The translations under genes were made by a program, and so were the position numbers. This document shows positions 1-10,648 of a stretch of 35,929 nucleotides of DNA, piece by piece. Every line of letters begins with the position of its first letter. Position 1 is the stretch's first letter. The notes under the pieces were generated by a model that worked only from the letters and a program-made list of their open reading frames with translations, made no database searches and was not told the DNA's origin. Source of the DNA: Chara braunii (Eukaryota; Streptophyta; Charophyceae; Charales; Characeae); assembly GCA_003427395.1 (NCBI GenBank), contig BFEA01000606.1, forward strand, positions 671,575-707,503, given 5' to 3'.

Positions 1-90
<90 letters not shown>
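1..90. repeat. (CT)n microsatellite at window edge
   Basis: An uninterrupted CT dinucleotide run of about 45 units opens the window, so its true length is unknown. The same repeat type borders the assembly gap at 24961 and, as GA, fills 27881-28025. Confidence 0.97.
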
Positions 91-91
<1 letters not shown>

Positions 92-423
92 ACATCAAAG
101 GCGGGCAAAACAGACCCGTAGCGACAAAACAGGTCATTAGACGCTGCGCAAAACAAAGCGCCGTAACAACTGTAAGTGTGAAAAGTAGAACAACTACAAA
201 CGCGCGAACTCTGCCAGGCCGAAAAAAAATACGCCCCTCGCAAGGGGATGCCGGCTCTAAACGCGGCAGCAGTTTCACGAGGCCTCGAACCCTCGCCCTG
301 CTAAAAAAATGCACTGAACTGCACGCAGCGTTCCCCACAGAGTGTCCCGCCCCAACACCGTCCGGACCTCTTTTTCCTGGGCCCAGGGGAACCGACGTCC
401 GGGGCCCTATCTGTCCTTTAGTA
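91..423. other. Unassigned stretch, no gene seen
   Basis: Moderately GC-rich sequence. Its longest open frame (84 codons on plus) is low in typical protein composition and has no recognisable motif. I see no RNA gene or repeat in it. Confidence 0.5.
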
Positions 424-474
424 GTTAGATAGATAGATAGAAGATAGATAGATAGAAAAAAAAAAAAAAAAAAA
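424..474. repeat. (TAGA)n plus A-tract
   Basis: TAGA/GATA tetranucleotides run directly into an A-tract of about 20. The tetranucleotide type is the same as at 2700-2764. Confidence 0.9.
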
Positions 475-702
475 GGAAGGAAGCTGGGGTGGCACGTGGT
501 GAATGACACGTAGGTGCTATGGCGGGTATCGCATGTTGGAGCGGGCTGGAAGGCAGGGGGATCTCGTTGTAGAGGCAGGAGGGGCATGTTGCTGAATGAG
601 GGCAGAGAAAGTCACGTGGTGAGGTAGCAAAGATGACATGCATGTAGGAATGGGGGTAGGTGATGGTAGGGCGTGTTGTTAGTGGAGGGTGGCGATGGGA
701 TC

Positions 703-886
703 AGAGTGCTACGTGGCAAAGGGGGAGAAGTGGGTTGATGGGCGCGACGTGGCAAGGGAAAGTGACCCCAAATATTGATGAGTGCATTGGGAGTAGAGTG
801 CCACATGGCGAAGGAAGAGAAGTGGGTTGGTGGGCGCGACGCTGCAAGGGAAGGCGGCCGTGAATATTGATGAGTGCATCACATGG
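703..886. repeat. Tandem duplication of a 92-bp unit
   Basis: Two adjacent units (703-794 and 795-886) start with AGAGTG and share AGAAGTGGGTTG, GGGCGCGAC, GCAAGGGAA and ATATTGATGAGTGCAT in the same order and spacing, with scattered substitutions. The surrounding 480-1200 region also repeats ACGTGG cores. No reading frame is preserved. Confidence 0.85.
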
Positions 887-1228
887 TTTGTGCTGCGGGC
901 TTCCCCTCCTCCTGTCTCTACATCGTGTCTCAGATCTCTTCTTTCTTAGCTGTCTTAAGGGTGCTGGGCTTGGAGTGAATTTTTTGTGAGGCTGTGTGGA
1001 TGGGTTCGACGCTGTTACTCGAGGGGCTATACCAGCACCGACTATGGGGAGGAGGAGTTGCTCCTCTTGCAGGAACAGGAAGGGGCCGAGTTTGGTCTAG
1101 ACAACAGCTGGGCAACTAGATAAGCAAGCGGTGAGAGTAGAGCGTCACACGATGGTGTGCGGCGATTGGTGACTTCAGGTGATCTCACGTGGCGACATGG
1201 AGCTCCATGTGTAGCGGCTTTTTGAATA
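887..1228. other. Unassigned stretch before the TA-flanked element
   Basis: Mixed-composition DNA with one more ACGTGG core near 1187. The 91-codon minus frame reaching 1317 runs into the GC-rich end of the neighbouring element and is probably fortuitous. Confidence 0.4.
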
Positions 1229-1435
1229 CAGGGGCCCCTAAGCTGACCCCCGAACGTTCGGGCGTTCGGGTCCCCATATGGGGCCCGAACGTGAAGGGGT
1301 TCGGACTCCCCCCCCAAAAAAAATATTAAAAAAATATTTTGGCACCCAAATATATATTTTTTTTCCTGAATTTTTTTTTGCGAGTTCTTTGTAATGCAAG
1401 GTATCTTCCTCTTAATTTTGAAGGCATTTTGTTAA

Positions 1436-2180
1436 ACCACTAGTACCTCCAAGCCTGTTTTTGCCAACCCTGAATTTCATTGCACTCCGAGTTTGTCGAG
1501 TCTGGGTACCACTTCACTTTCTTTCAGGTACTCTCACGAAAAAAAAAAAAAAAAAAAAAAGTTGCGGTCGTGAAACTCAAAAAGAAGGAAAAAAACAAAC
1601 GAAATTAAGTTTTGGTCGTGATTGCAGTTGTATACATTCTTGGAAGTGGTAGTGTGAGTGTGCCCTCAGTGAGGGCATCTCAGCCCCGTGGCCAACTTGT
1701 CATATTCGAAAAAGAGAACAGTAGGAAAAAAAATAGGCAGACGGATCCGGCCATGAAAATGGTTTGATACATCCCCTGAGTGTCAGTGTGAAAAGCGTTA
1801 CAATCCTCTGACGAAATACACCTTGAGCACATCACGGAAAGCTTCAGCAGATAACGGATTCCGCCCTGCCTCGTTGGCAGAGGACTCATAAGAAACACAC
1901 GATAAAAAAAAACAAAAAACCCAGTAACATTCAGAATGTGATCACCTGACCTGTAAGGTGAATTCTGTTGAGGAAGACTGTGAGCACGGCCTCCTAGACT
2001 GCCCTGCCTAACATCATTGCAATGGAAGAAAAAAAAAAATTTCTTTTTCTTTTCCTTTCACTTGCGGACACTATAAAACGCAGATTTATGGGACATTGTC
2101 GACCTTGTGTCCCACCCCCGATTTCTTCGGGAACTGGCAAAACCTCGTAATTTCCCAACACTGGCAGAGGTACTAGTGGT
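1436..2180. mobile_element. Nested TTAA-flanked element (745 bp)
   Basis: The ends are perfect 14-bp inverted repeats, ACCACTAGTACCTC at 1436 and its complement ending at 2180, each bordered by TTAA (1432-1435 and 2181-2184). TTAA target duplication is the signature of piggyBac-type transposition, although the terminal triplet is not the usual CCY. The host copy at 19590-20060 has the same flanking sequence (GAAGGCATTTT then GCCAAAAA) without the insert, which acts as an empty site. No transposase is encoded. It contains a coding-like scrap on minus (1798-1887), a TATAAAA-like site near 2073 and A-tracts. Relatives: 27084-27232, 30243-30476, 30887-34083. Confidence 0.7.
1798..1887 (-). pseudogene. 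Coding-like fragment inside the TTAA element
   Basis: On minus, 29 codons ending in TAA read ESSANEAGRNPLSAEAF followed by RDVLKVYFVRGL, a composition typical of a real soluble protein C-terminus. A pyrimidine-rich stretch ending TTCTTATGAG lies just upstream and could be a splice acceptor. The family is not recognised. It may be a captured host exon, a remnant of a transposon protein, or chance. Confidence 0.25.
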
Positions 2181-2699
2181 TTAAGCCAAAAAATAATTAA
2201 AGATCGGCAAAGATGGCGGTGTCAAAACTTGCTTGCCTCACTATTTTTTTTATTCTTCCTCTTTTCACTTTCTTTTTTCCCTTTATTTCGCGACATGAAA
2301 AAAAATATTATTTTTTCAAACCTTATTTGTAAGTTTTTTACTATGTAAGATACACATATATAAATTTTCATGGCATTTGTCAAAGTCAAAGCAAAATAAA
2401 AAATCGTCAAAGATAGTGGTGTCAAAACTATGCTCGCCCACTCAATAATTTCATTCTCGTTTTATTTTTTTTAATTTTTATTATTATTATTTATTCTTCG
2501 TATTTGATTTTTATTTCAAATTTGGTAAAGAATCTGGATATAACGTTACGATAAATATTGTTCAGTGTATTTTTTTGCATAAAGTATTTTGTTTTCATAT
2601 TTTAGGGATTTTGTTTTGTTTTTTCCGAACGGTCGAACGCGTCGAGAGCATGTCCCGAACATTCAGGCGTTCGGCTCATCCCGAACGCCGACAACCCTG

Positions 2700-2722
2700 T
2701 ATATAGATAGATAGATAGATAT

Positions 2723-2763
<41 letters not shown>

Positions 2764-2764
2764 A
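2700..2764. repeat. (TAGA)n microsatellite
   Basis: About 15 TAGA/GATA units start exactly at the right end of the TA-flanked element. Confidence 0.95.
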
Positions 2765-3163
2765 ATTGCGTTGCTTCTTTAGCAGTTTCCGTGTAGCCCG
2801 TGGTACAATGAGATCCCGATTTTTCTCTTCCCTCTGATACACTTGGCTATGGTTGATTCTTTACAAGATCAATATTTTGATGTTGATAGATGATATGAAG
2901 GTTGGTTAATAATCTTGATTTATGAATCTTGCCATTGTATTTTTACATCTATAATTTTGTCTTATTGACTTTGTTCTCTATGCAGCTATAAATTCCAGTC
3001 TTCTAAATCTGGATTTCGTTTTATTTCTTATCTTTGATTTTGATAGTTCATTCCAAAAGCGATTTGTAAATTCTTAATTGAAAGTTTAAGTTTGAATATC
3101 TTAAAATGTAATCCTTAAAAGAATTATTTATTAGTATATTCTTGCCTTTTAAGTTTGGAAGCT
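2765..3163. other. AT-rich stretch, no gene seen
   Basis: T-rich sequence resembling a plant intron or untranslated region; no open frame or RNA fold stands out. Confidence 0.4.
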
Positions 3164-3601
3164 TATTCAGTGTTCATATAGCTCTGTTACTTCAATGTTG
3201 GCGTGTTTCTGAAAGATCTTTGAAATTTTGGTTTATTACAGTAGTTACATTTTTTAGATCGCTCCGCTTACAATTCTATTCGATAATGGGTTCTTGAATT
3301 TTTTGGTGGAAGATTTCATGATTTCTTCTAAGTTGAATGTTGACAATGTAATGTTGTTCTCAGGATCGTCTCCTTTGGTATCATTCAATATTCACATAGC
3401 TCTGTTACTTCGATGTTGGCGTGTTTCTGAACGATCTTTGAAGATTTGATTTATTATAGTAGTTACATTTTTCGGATCGCTCCGCTTACAATTCTATTCG
3501 ATGATAGGTTCTTGAATTTCTTGGTGTAAGATTTCATGATTTCTTCTAAGTTGAATGTTGACAATGTAATGTTGTTTTCAGGATCGTCTCCTTTGGTGTA
3601 G
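3164..3601. repeat. 219-bp tandem duplication with acceptor-like ends
   Basis: Units at 3164-3382 and 3383-3601 share ATAGCTCTGTTACTTC, GTTGGCGTGTTTCTGAA, TCGCTCCGCTTACAATTC and AGTTGAATGTTGACAATG with few changes. Each ends in a T-rich tract plus CAG followed by GATCGTCTCCTTTGGT, which looks like an intron 3' end and a short exon start. The second unit leads into an open stretch up to about 3651 followed by GGTCAGTG. Whether this is a duplicated intron/exon border of a real gene cannot be decided here. Confidence 0.75.
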
Positions 3602-4101
3602 GACATGTGATCTACAAGATGAGAGTCCTTGCCTTGCGAGGACTACACAAGGTCAGTGTTGGTCGTTGAGAGGGGAAATGCGGAGGTGGGGGCTTACTTT
3701 GTTCTGGTGCTGGGGCCGGTGGAGAGTCATATCGACTCTGATGGTTGGGATACGGGGTATTGTCTTCAGTAGGGAGGGGTGTTAGGGGGGCTACCTCAGA
3801 CTGAGAGGGTTGGGATTAAGGGATTAGGAAACCTGTCGTTTTGAGCGGATACGCTTTTGGTGGAAATTATATGTCCTTGATAGATTGGGGGTGTCCGTCA
3901 GAAGGTTTGTCCTGAACTGGGGTCAATGAGGAGAACGGGGCTTCTCTTGATGGGGGCAGTTCAAGGGAAGGAATGGTGTTCCTCAAAAGAAAGAGGACAA
4001 TTTGTTTCTTTCCACGGCGGAAGAGGTTGTGCTCTCCTTTCCCCTCTTTGTCGGGAGGAAGTATGAAAAAGCATCAACAATACATCCGCAAGTAGGGTTG
4101 T
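3602..4101. other. G-rich stretch, no gene seen
   Basis: G/T-rich plus strand with frequent stops in all frames. Similar G-rich texture occurs at 20280-20480 before the LTR primer-binding site, but I cannot align the two by eye. Confidence 0.35.
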
Positions 4102-4870
4102 CGATGTCGAACGCGTCGGTCCAACACAGGGCGGGACCCTCCCGGCCTCATCACGTAGGAGTTGGGTTACTCGCGCTACACAAGGAGCTTCCGCAAGCCG
4201 CTCTGGCCGAGTGCGTCAGACATACCTCTCACAAGCCCCTACGACAGGATAGGGTCAACGTGAGGTACAACTTACCTCCACCTGCGGGAGCTGTCACCTC
4301 CTTTTGGTGGGCGTATCCCCTCCGAGCTACTAGTCCACAGTACGAAAGCTAATCAATTGCAATTGCAGAAGTGGACCAGCCGAGGGCGTTTCTCATTTGT
4401 TGTAGCATAGGGGGTACACGCAGTCCCACACCTTTATCGTACCCGCACACGAATCGGTGTCTTGGGGGGTTGAAGTCCCACGCGCGACTCATCGTCGGTC
4501 GACTAGGACGTATCCCACTCACCACGCGTTACATGACGCTTAAAACATAAAAATATAAACACACACATACACGAAACAACACAAAACAAAACAACACAAA
4601 CAATCTTAGTCCCTTCAGTAGCCATCTCATAACCTTCTGACGTGGAAATCGAATAGGCGTCGTGCGCAAGATTTAGTATAAAATCGCGTAGACACAGGGT
4701 TTTCGCATATCGGCTAGCAATGCATGCTTAGGCAAGCAATCGCAAATGATGGCGTACTATGTAGTACCCATACTTTTGCGGTCCTCGCTAATCTCGAGGG
4801 TCGCGTTCAACACTCAAGTATCGCCCAACACGTGCTTTGAAGGGTTAATCTCTCGACGCTAGACAATCGC
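4102..4870. repeat. Interspersed repeat family A, copy 1
   Basis: This shares an ordered series of blocks with 9358, 14329 and 18301: GCGGGACCCTCCCGGC, CCCCTACGACAGGATAGGG, GCGGGAGCTGTCACC, GTTGTAGCATAGGGGGTAC and GTCGGTCGACTA. Similarity to the 18301 copy continues through an ACA-rich stretch to TACTATGTAGTACCCAT at about 4770. The translations are not conserved, so it is a non-coding repeat such as an LTR or untranslated segment. The 116-codon frame at 4002-4352 lies partly in it and is not a gene. Confidence 0.8.
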
Positions 4871-5210
4871 CAAATGCGGTTGAGAACCACGCCCTTTTCT
4901 GCACCCTGTGGAGAGTGGGTGGTACACTGGTTCATACCTCTGGTGACAATCGTCTCTTATTGCCCTGGAGACCAGCTCCATCATCCAGGGCCTGGAGCAA
5001 ACTCAAGGGGTTTGACTTTGACGGCTGCCACGGATTACAACGCCCAACTATAAAAACTTCAAAAAAGGAAGTAAAAGAGAGTCTCTTTTTTCTCCCAACG
5101 CATTATTTGTTTAACCCTTGCGCATCAACAGAAAAATTTCATAGAATTAAATAATAATTCTATATTAAAATTACGTTCGAAATTTTAAATTTCCATTTCA
5201 TTTTAAAAAA
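4871..5210. other. Unassigned stretch
   Basis: It begins inside the fading edge of family A and turns AT-rich toward the MITE. No gene signal. Confidence 0.35.
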
Positions 5211-5573
5211 TGTCATTCCAATTTTAAAATTTTTCTTCTTACTTGAAAACTTTCCTTCCAAGAATGAGGTATCCCTTCTTAATTGAACTGCATGCTAGAG
5301 ATGGAATGAAAGTCTGGACGAATTCATGAAATATTTTAATTGGATTGTCATTCTAAGTAAAGATTTTCAGTCATAAATAGGTTAATCCGATCTAAATTAG
5401 AAGATATTTGTTATAGCAGAATGAAAGTTTAATTAAAATATTTTATAAACTCGTCCAGACTTTCATTCCATCTTGAAAAAATAGATGTAGTTGGAAGGGA
5501 AAACTCATATTTAGACGGGAACCTATCAAATAAAACTGAAAATTTTAGAATTTGACGAACATTGGAATGATAA
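5211..5573. mobile_element. MITE with TCATTCCAA termini
   Basis: Outer ends TCATTCCAA (5211) and TTGGAATGA (to 5573) are inverted. Inside, arms of about 55 bp (about 5299-5352 and 5421-5474) are inverted copies sharing GATGGAATGAAAGTCTGGAC, AAATATTTTAATT and TTCATTCT. The whole is AT-rich, non-coding and about 360 bp, as expected for a MITE. No target duplication is clear. Confidence 0.7.
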
Positions 5574-5684
5574 TTTATAAATATGAAGGATTTTTTTTTT
5601 TAGAATGTTTTTTCAACTTTCATTTCTCGTGGGAATTTTTCTGTTGATGATTACAATGATCTGTCTGAACCCTCAATATGTACG

Positions 5685-5687
<3 letters not shown>

Positions 5688-5754
<67 letters not shown>
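5688..5754. repeat. (TA)n microsatellite
   Basis: About 33 TA units. The apparent YIYIYI proteins on both strands here are artefacts of the repeat. Confidence 0.95.
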
Positions 5755-5757
<3 letters not shown>

Positions 5758-6440
5758 GGTTATAAATATGTGACGATCACTTCGCACAGTCACAATGAGA
5801 CTCCTTTCAACCATATATATGTATGTGATGGCAAACAGTCAAATCCAGAGTCCGAACTATAAACATACCTGCAATCACATCAAAGATTCAACCAAAAATT
5901 TACACACTCCATGGATTCAACTTCAATCATTCTTTGTACTCATACCCCTTGCTTTAGTCATGCAAGCATTAACCTTTGTCCAACCTTCCAAAATAAATAC
6001 TCAGTACCTCTGTTAAATGACCATTCAATAAAAGTTTTGGTGAAAACCTTAATAAAATAATTAAGACCACTAGGGCTGAAGCCTTCAGGGTAGGTAACGA
6101 GAGTCGATTGGAGTTAAGTCGTAAACCGACGAATCGGCAACCGACCTGTTATCAGTGATAACATATGAGAATCGTCGTGGGATCAAGTTGAAACTAGTCC
6201 AAATTTTGAATCAGAACAATCAAAAGGATTTGTATTAAAAGACAGACTAATGCCTAAGACTAATTATTAGTGTATGGGGAATAAATCTCCATAGCACATT
6301 CTTACTCGAAGCTTATTGTCAACTAAGTCTAAGTGCACCTCTAAGTCAGTGTCAAAAGTAAAGGCAAACTTTTGACAGAGTTTCCGCTATTCAGGGCGAG
6401 TTGTCAGAATCGTCACCTGTCAAAATATAATCTAACTCCT
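5755..6440. other. AT-rich stretch, no gene seen
   Basis: No frame above 73 codons and no recognisable motif; it leads into the 123-bp array. Confidence 0.35.
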
Positions 6441-7000
6441 CTAAACTAAAAAAATTTTGGCAGCGTTTCTCGTAGGAAAAATGTCTTCTTAGAATTTATA
6501 CTGACTCAAATATGAAAAAATGAAACAATCATCAACTCTAAAAGGTCAAATTTTGTTTAACTCCCTGAATTAGTAAAATTTTGGGCAGCATCTCCTTTAG
6601 AAAAGCAGACTTCCCATATTTATATTGACTTAGATATGAACTTAAACATAAAACTTGAGTTCTACCAAGACAAAATTAAACTAACTTCTTAGATTTGTAT
6701 AAATTTCGACAGCGCTTCCCGTAAAGAAAGTAGGTTTCTAAAATTTATACAAATTTTAATTCATAATCTAAAAATAACTTTGACTTCTCAAGGTCAAATT
6801 TTGTCTAACTCTCTAGATTAGCAAAAAATTAGGTAGCACTCCCTTTAGAAAATGAGACTTTCTAAATTTTTACTAAGCCATATATAAAATTTAGACAAGT
6901 TGAACTTTGAAAATTCAAAATATGACTAACTCCTTTGTTTTATAAAATTTTCGGCAGCGCTTCCCGTAGAGAAAGTAGCTTACCAAGATTTATACAAGAC
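6441..7000. repeat. Five degenerate units of about 123 bp
   Basis: Anchors of the type AAATTTTGGCAGCGCTTCCC followed by a TAGA/GTAG motif and AATTTATAC occur near 6451, 6575, 6701, 6823 and 6943 (spacing 120-126). Each is preceded by CTAACTCCT-like sequence. The same unit recurs three times at 15726-16045. Arrays of this kind occur in untranslated parts of plant LTR retrotransposons, which is an inference here. Confidence 0.75.
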
Positions 7001-7299
7001 GAAGTATAACAAATGATCCCAGAAAATGCGAAAATTAATGTAAGTAAAAAAACGTTAGCTCAAAAAATGTTCAAATTGAAACTAATGTTCAAATTGAAAC
7101 TAACTCTTTTAGCTGTAGCACGTGGCGAGCATCTAACGCGACTACATATCAAACTGAAACTTAGACCAAGTAGTGATCTCACTCAGCCGCATGCAAGGTC
7201 AAAGTACTTTCACAATCCCAAAGTTAATCTTGTCAAAACAATAGTTCGTAGTCTTTCAATGATTTATCCCTTATACCCAGCTTACATAAGGCGTAAAAC

Positions 7300-8035
7300 T
7301 AAATCATCCAATCTTATCAAAACCTGACTATCTCAGTCATTGGATATGCACAAACACAGGGCACCATAACTTTTTTCTTCCTAAGGCATATGACTTGGTT
7401 GTCCAACCTGGTCGCCCTAAATTGTTTAAGTATCCAAGTTATATATAATTATATGCACTTAGCCTTTTAAGGTAACATATGACAGAACCGGTCATCTTAG
7501 ATCAAGGTTCAGTCTGCCTCTTCTTACCATAAGTTTATTTTTAATTCATACTCTCTTCAGTTGGTGATACGTTATAGTCAGATCATCCAATCTTATGGAA
7601 AAATGTTTGACTAGCCTGTTCATAAATAAAATACTATAAAAGTTAAAACAAGTTTATCATTTTGGTGTCAGCATGTGTGTGGCTCCAGACCAGACCTCTC
7701 AATTTTATGGGAACCTGTCCAATCTTTTGTCTGAATTCCCTTCAGAATAAAACAAGGAGAGTCGAGGTCATCCAATCTTATAGAACATGTCCAACCCTCT
7801 TTTAGAAACCAATAAAACACACGAAAACCCTAATAAAACAAGGCAACTCAGTCATCCAATCTTATGAAAAAATGCTTAGTCCCTGAAAAAGTCAAACACA
7901 AGTAGCCATCGCATGTCAGAGCAACCAGACCACCCAATCTTATGGAAACCTATCTAGTCCTCCAGGCAATCGAAAATAAACTTAGCAATGGGCCCTCCAA
8001 ACTTATGGAGACTCTCCCAGCCTTTGGTTGACTCA
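7300..8035. repeat. Degenerate array with TCCAATCTTATGG motif
   Basis: The motif TCATCCAATCTTATG or close variants appears near 7304, 7582, 7697, 7769, 7852, 7932 and 7993, mostly 70-85 bp apart, often followed by AAACCTGTCC-like sequence. No frame is maintained. Confidence 0.6.
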
Positions 8036-9357
8036 GTCGAACTCAGGCAATACCACTTGCTTCCCACCTTTCCCCCGAATGCAATCCATTTTTACAATTT
8101 GCTTTCATTCAACATAACAAAACTGAAACCGAACTTGCATAATCATTCCTTTAGTTAAGTCTGGTTTGTGTCTTGAAAGTCAAACTTAAAGTTAAAGTAA
8201 GGACGCAAACAATATACTCAATCAACCATAGCAAAAAATACAGATAGGGGTTATAACTGGGTTTATAAAGGAAAGACAAAGATTACCTCTTAGTTCCCTG
8301 CCTCCTTAACTCTTCCTGAGTTTCAGCAGAGCTCCCTCAATCGGTGGGCAGACTCCCCACAAAGTCTTGCTGCGGTCCTACGGGTTGCAATCTCGAGTGT
8401 TGCCTTCCTCTCGTAACTAGGATTAGACTTAGATTAAGAAGGGCAGAAGGAGGGGTTACACACTCTCGAGATACAGGAGGGGGACAACTCAACTCTCTGG
8501 AGAGGGCCTTGTTATCTTTCATTGTCCGAGGGTCCCGCAATGGCAGCGAGAATAAGCAGTCATTAACCAAACAGAAGTCAAACTGCCGATAGTTGACCCT
8601 TCCTAACGACTTTCCAGTTTGTAGCAATGACCTCCTTTCGCAAAACTTAGTTGCCCCCTCAACTACAGTGCCGCCAATTCTGGTCAAACAGTCGCTACGC
8701 AACCTACGATAGTTGCATTCAAGTATAATACACCCCCCCTGCATCGTGCGCAATACGTGTAGCAAACTTAGTCAACCTACATGACGGAAACACAGCGAGT
8801 CTTGCGTACATGGCAAACACACTTCCCTTCACTGTGGCACAGTATCGTGCATAACAAGACCTGACAACATACAACCTGCTTGCTACAGCATCCCCACACT
8901 GCCGAGAAGAAAAGAAAAACGAGTCGCAGAGATGCGAAGCTCTTAGTCCACTGCTGACTGCGGACCTTCAAATTGTAGTATCACAACTGAGGGTCATATG
9001 GCCAAAGCAACCCAAAGAAACTGAAGTACACAGTCGTACACTGTCCATAAAGTACTGATGTTATGCCGACGATGGACCTCACAGTCAACTCGTTTGTCAC
9101 AGACTCGCAACAGCATGCACTCACATCCTAGGCAACCGAAACTCCCCACTCTACGACACTTAGCGCTCAATCTAGAACCGTACTTCCATTACCTTTGCGT
9201 TTTTCTCTCCTACGCAGCAACCAGGTACTTACCCTGCTTCCTATTTCTTCCCCTATTACTGATACCCTTTATCGCCATGCCCTCCTCGTTCAGTTGGACA
9301 ACTAGCATACTGGTCAACTGGTAGGTCTCTGTACCCTCTTGATTAACTTCCCGTTGT
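8036..9357. other. No gene identified
   Basis: Contains a 142-codon minus frame (8337-8765) and an 88-codon plus frame (9058-9324). Both have irregular composition and no family resemblance, so I do not call them genes. Likely repeat or untranslated retroelement sequence adjoining family A copy 2. Confidence 0.3.
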
Positions 9358-9895
9358 CGATCTCATCGACTCCCGTCTTTTTGCAAGGCGCGGGAGCCCT
9401 CCCGGCTATATCACGCAGGAGTAAAAAACAAAATATATATATAATTATATATGTATATATATATAAACAGGAGACAACTTAAGGAATGACGCAAGATAAC
9501 TATGCAAACCGTTGAAACGATTGAGGTCGCGCCATCCCTTCGCCGCTCTAGCCAGGTGCGCCTACTGTGCATCCCGCGGTCCCCTACGACAAGATAGGTT
9601 TTCGTGGGGCACCTCTTACCTTCCCTAAGGGGTTGTCACCACCCTCAGGGGCGTATCCCTACCGAACTACAGACCCACGTGCAAAAGTTTTTACATGCAA
9701 TTGCAGAGGTAGGTCAGCCGAGGACATTTGCTCGTTCGCTGGAGTATAGGTACGCTTTGTCAACGCCAGGTGGACCTGAACGTTGTTCGTTTCCTAGGGC
9801 GCTGATCTCCTAGGTACGAAACGAACGTCCGTCGATTAGGACGGTTTCAACCAAACACGAAACCCATAAAATAATCCTAGTCCCTTTATAATTAT
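9358..9895. repeat. Interspersed repeat family A, copy 2
   Basis: Aligns with the other copies at CGGGAGCCCTCCCGGC, CCCCTACGACAAGATAGG, GGGCGTATCCC and GTCCGTCGATTAGGACG, ending near CCTAGTCCCTT. It is interrupted by an AT-rich insertion around 9428-9480 and lacks the downstream ACA-rich part seen in copies 1 and 4. Confidence 0.65.
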
Positions 9896-10648
9896 CTGAT
9901 CACAAAATAAATAAAATCAATACAGTTGTATCAAATCAAACAAGATAAAATTTTGATTTGATGGGATGATTTGCGAAAATTATTATTCCCAACCTATATG
10001 ACTGAAGAAACATTTATACCGCTGCTTCCAAGGCGGAGGCTCAATATTAATGAAAGATTAGGACGGGCAACCTAACCCTTGACTTACTGTTGAGTTTTGT
10101 CGACGCCTATTAAACCCTGTCAGGAATGCGTTCTGCAAGTAAATTTCACTGCTACCATGCAGATCAACAAGTGATCTGGTTCCAGGCCGGAGTTTGAACT
10201 CTCGGTTCGACTACACCGCCGCTATGTATGTAACTTAGCTGGAGATGGGTATCAATTTTGTTGGTCACTTTGTCCTCCAAAGCAATAATTATCCTTTTCC
10301 TTTTCTTGAAGGATGAAGCATTAATCTTCATCTTAAAAAAAAACCTTATTCATGTGCCTCCCTCTCTCGACCAACTTACACCTAACCTACATTGACATGT
10401 GTTAAATTACCCCTCAATGCAAAAGCATGATAGTTCAATCATTGGGGCAATCCAGATACTATCCATCTGGTTGGTTTTATTTATAAAAAAATTGTTTATA
10501 TATATATATATATTATATACATATTATATATATATATTACCCTCACCGAGTTATATAAACGTGACTCTACTATGAGGACAACTCAACTCGGCGGCTGACG
10601 CATCTAGCCGTGATAGAGTTGTCGACCCTTGTGGGCCTCAACCTCAAT
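9896..10648. other. AT-rich stretch with TA repeats, no gene
   Basis: Includes an imperfect palindromic TA tract at 10497-10542. Near 10190-10215 a sequence like a tRNA B box is present on minus (GAGTTCAAACTCC), but I cannot fold a tRNA around it. Confidence 0.35.

Larger units (their letters stand above)
1229..2699. mobile_element. TA-flanked DNA element, GAACG-rich ends, copy 1
   Basis: The left end reads TA then CAGGGGCC, and the right end reads ACCCTG then TA, giving short inverted termini with a TA target as in Tc1/mariner-type elements (a CAGGG terminus also occurs in hAT, but no 8-bp duplication is visible). Both subterminal zones are GC-rich and full of CGAACG/CGTTCG (1250-1300 and 2627-2690), around an AT-rich core. 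The core carries a tandem pair of a segment containing AAGATGGCGGTGTCAAAAC-like sequence (about 2208 and 2405). A second copy lies in reverse orientation at 19590-20060. No transposase frame is visible, so it is non-autonomous. A different element is nested at 1436-2180. Confidence 0.6.

Noticed and set aside
4002-4352. 116-codon plus frame
   Set aside because: Covers family A repeat sequence whose frame is not conserved in the three other copies.
5605-5862. Poly Tyr-Ile protein
   Set aside because: Translation of the TA microsatellite.
6441-7000. CRISPR-like array
   Set aside because: Units are long, diverged and without distinct repeat/spacer structure; the host is a eukaryote.
8337-8765. 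142-codon minus frame
   Set aside because: Irregular composition, overlapping equally open frame on the other strand, no motif; likely chance in a repeat.
10186-10240. Possible tRNA or SINE on minus
   Set aside because: A B-box-like GAGTTCAAACTCC is present, but no A box at proper spacing and no cloverleaf.
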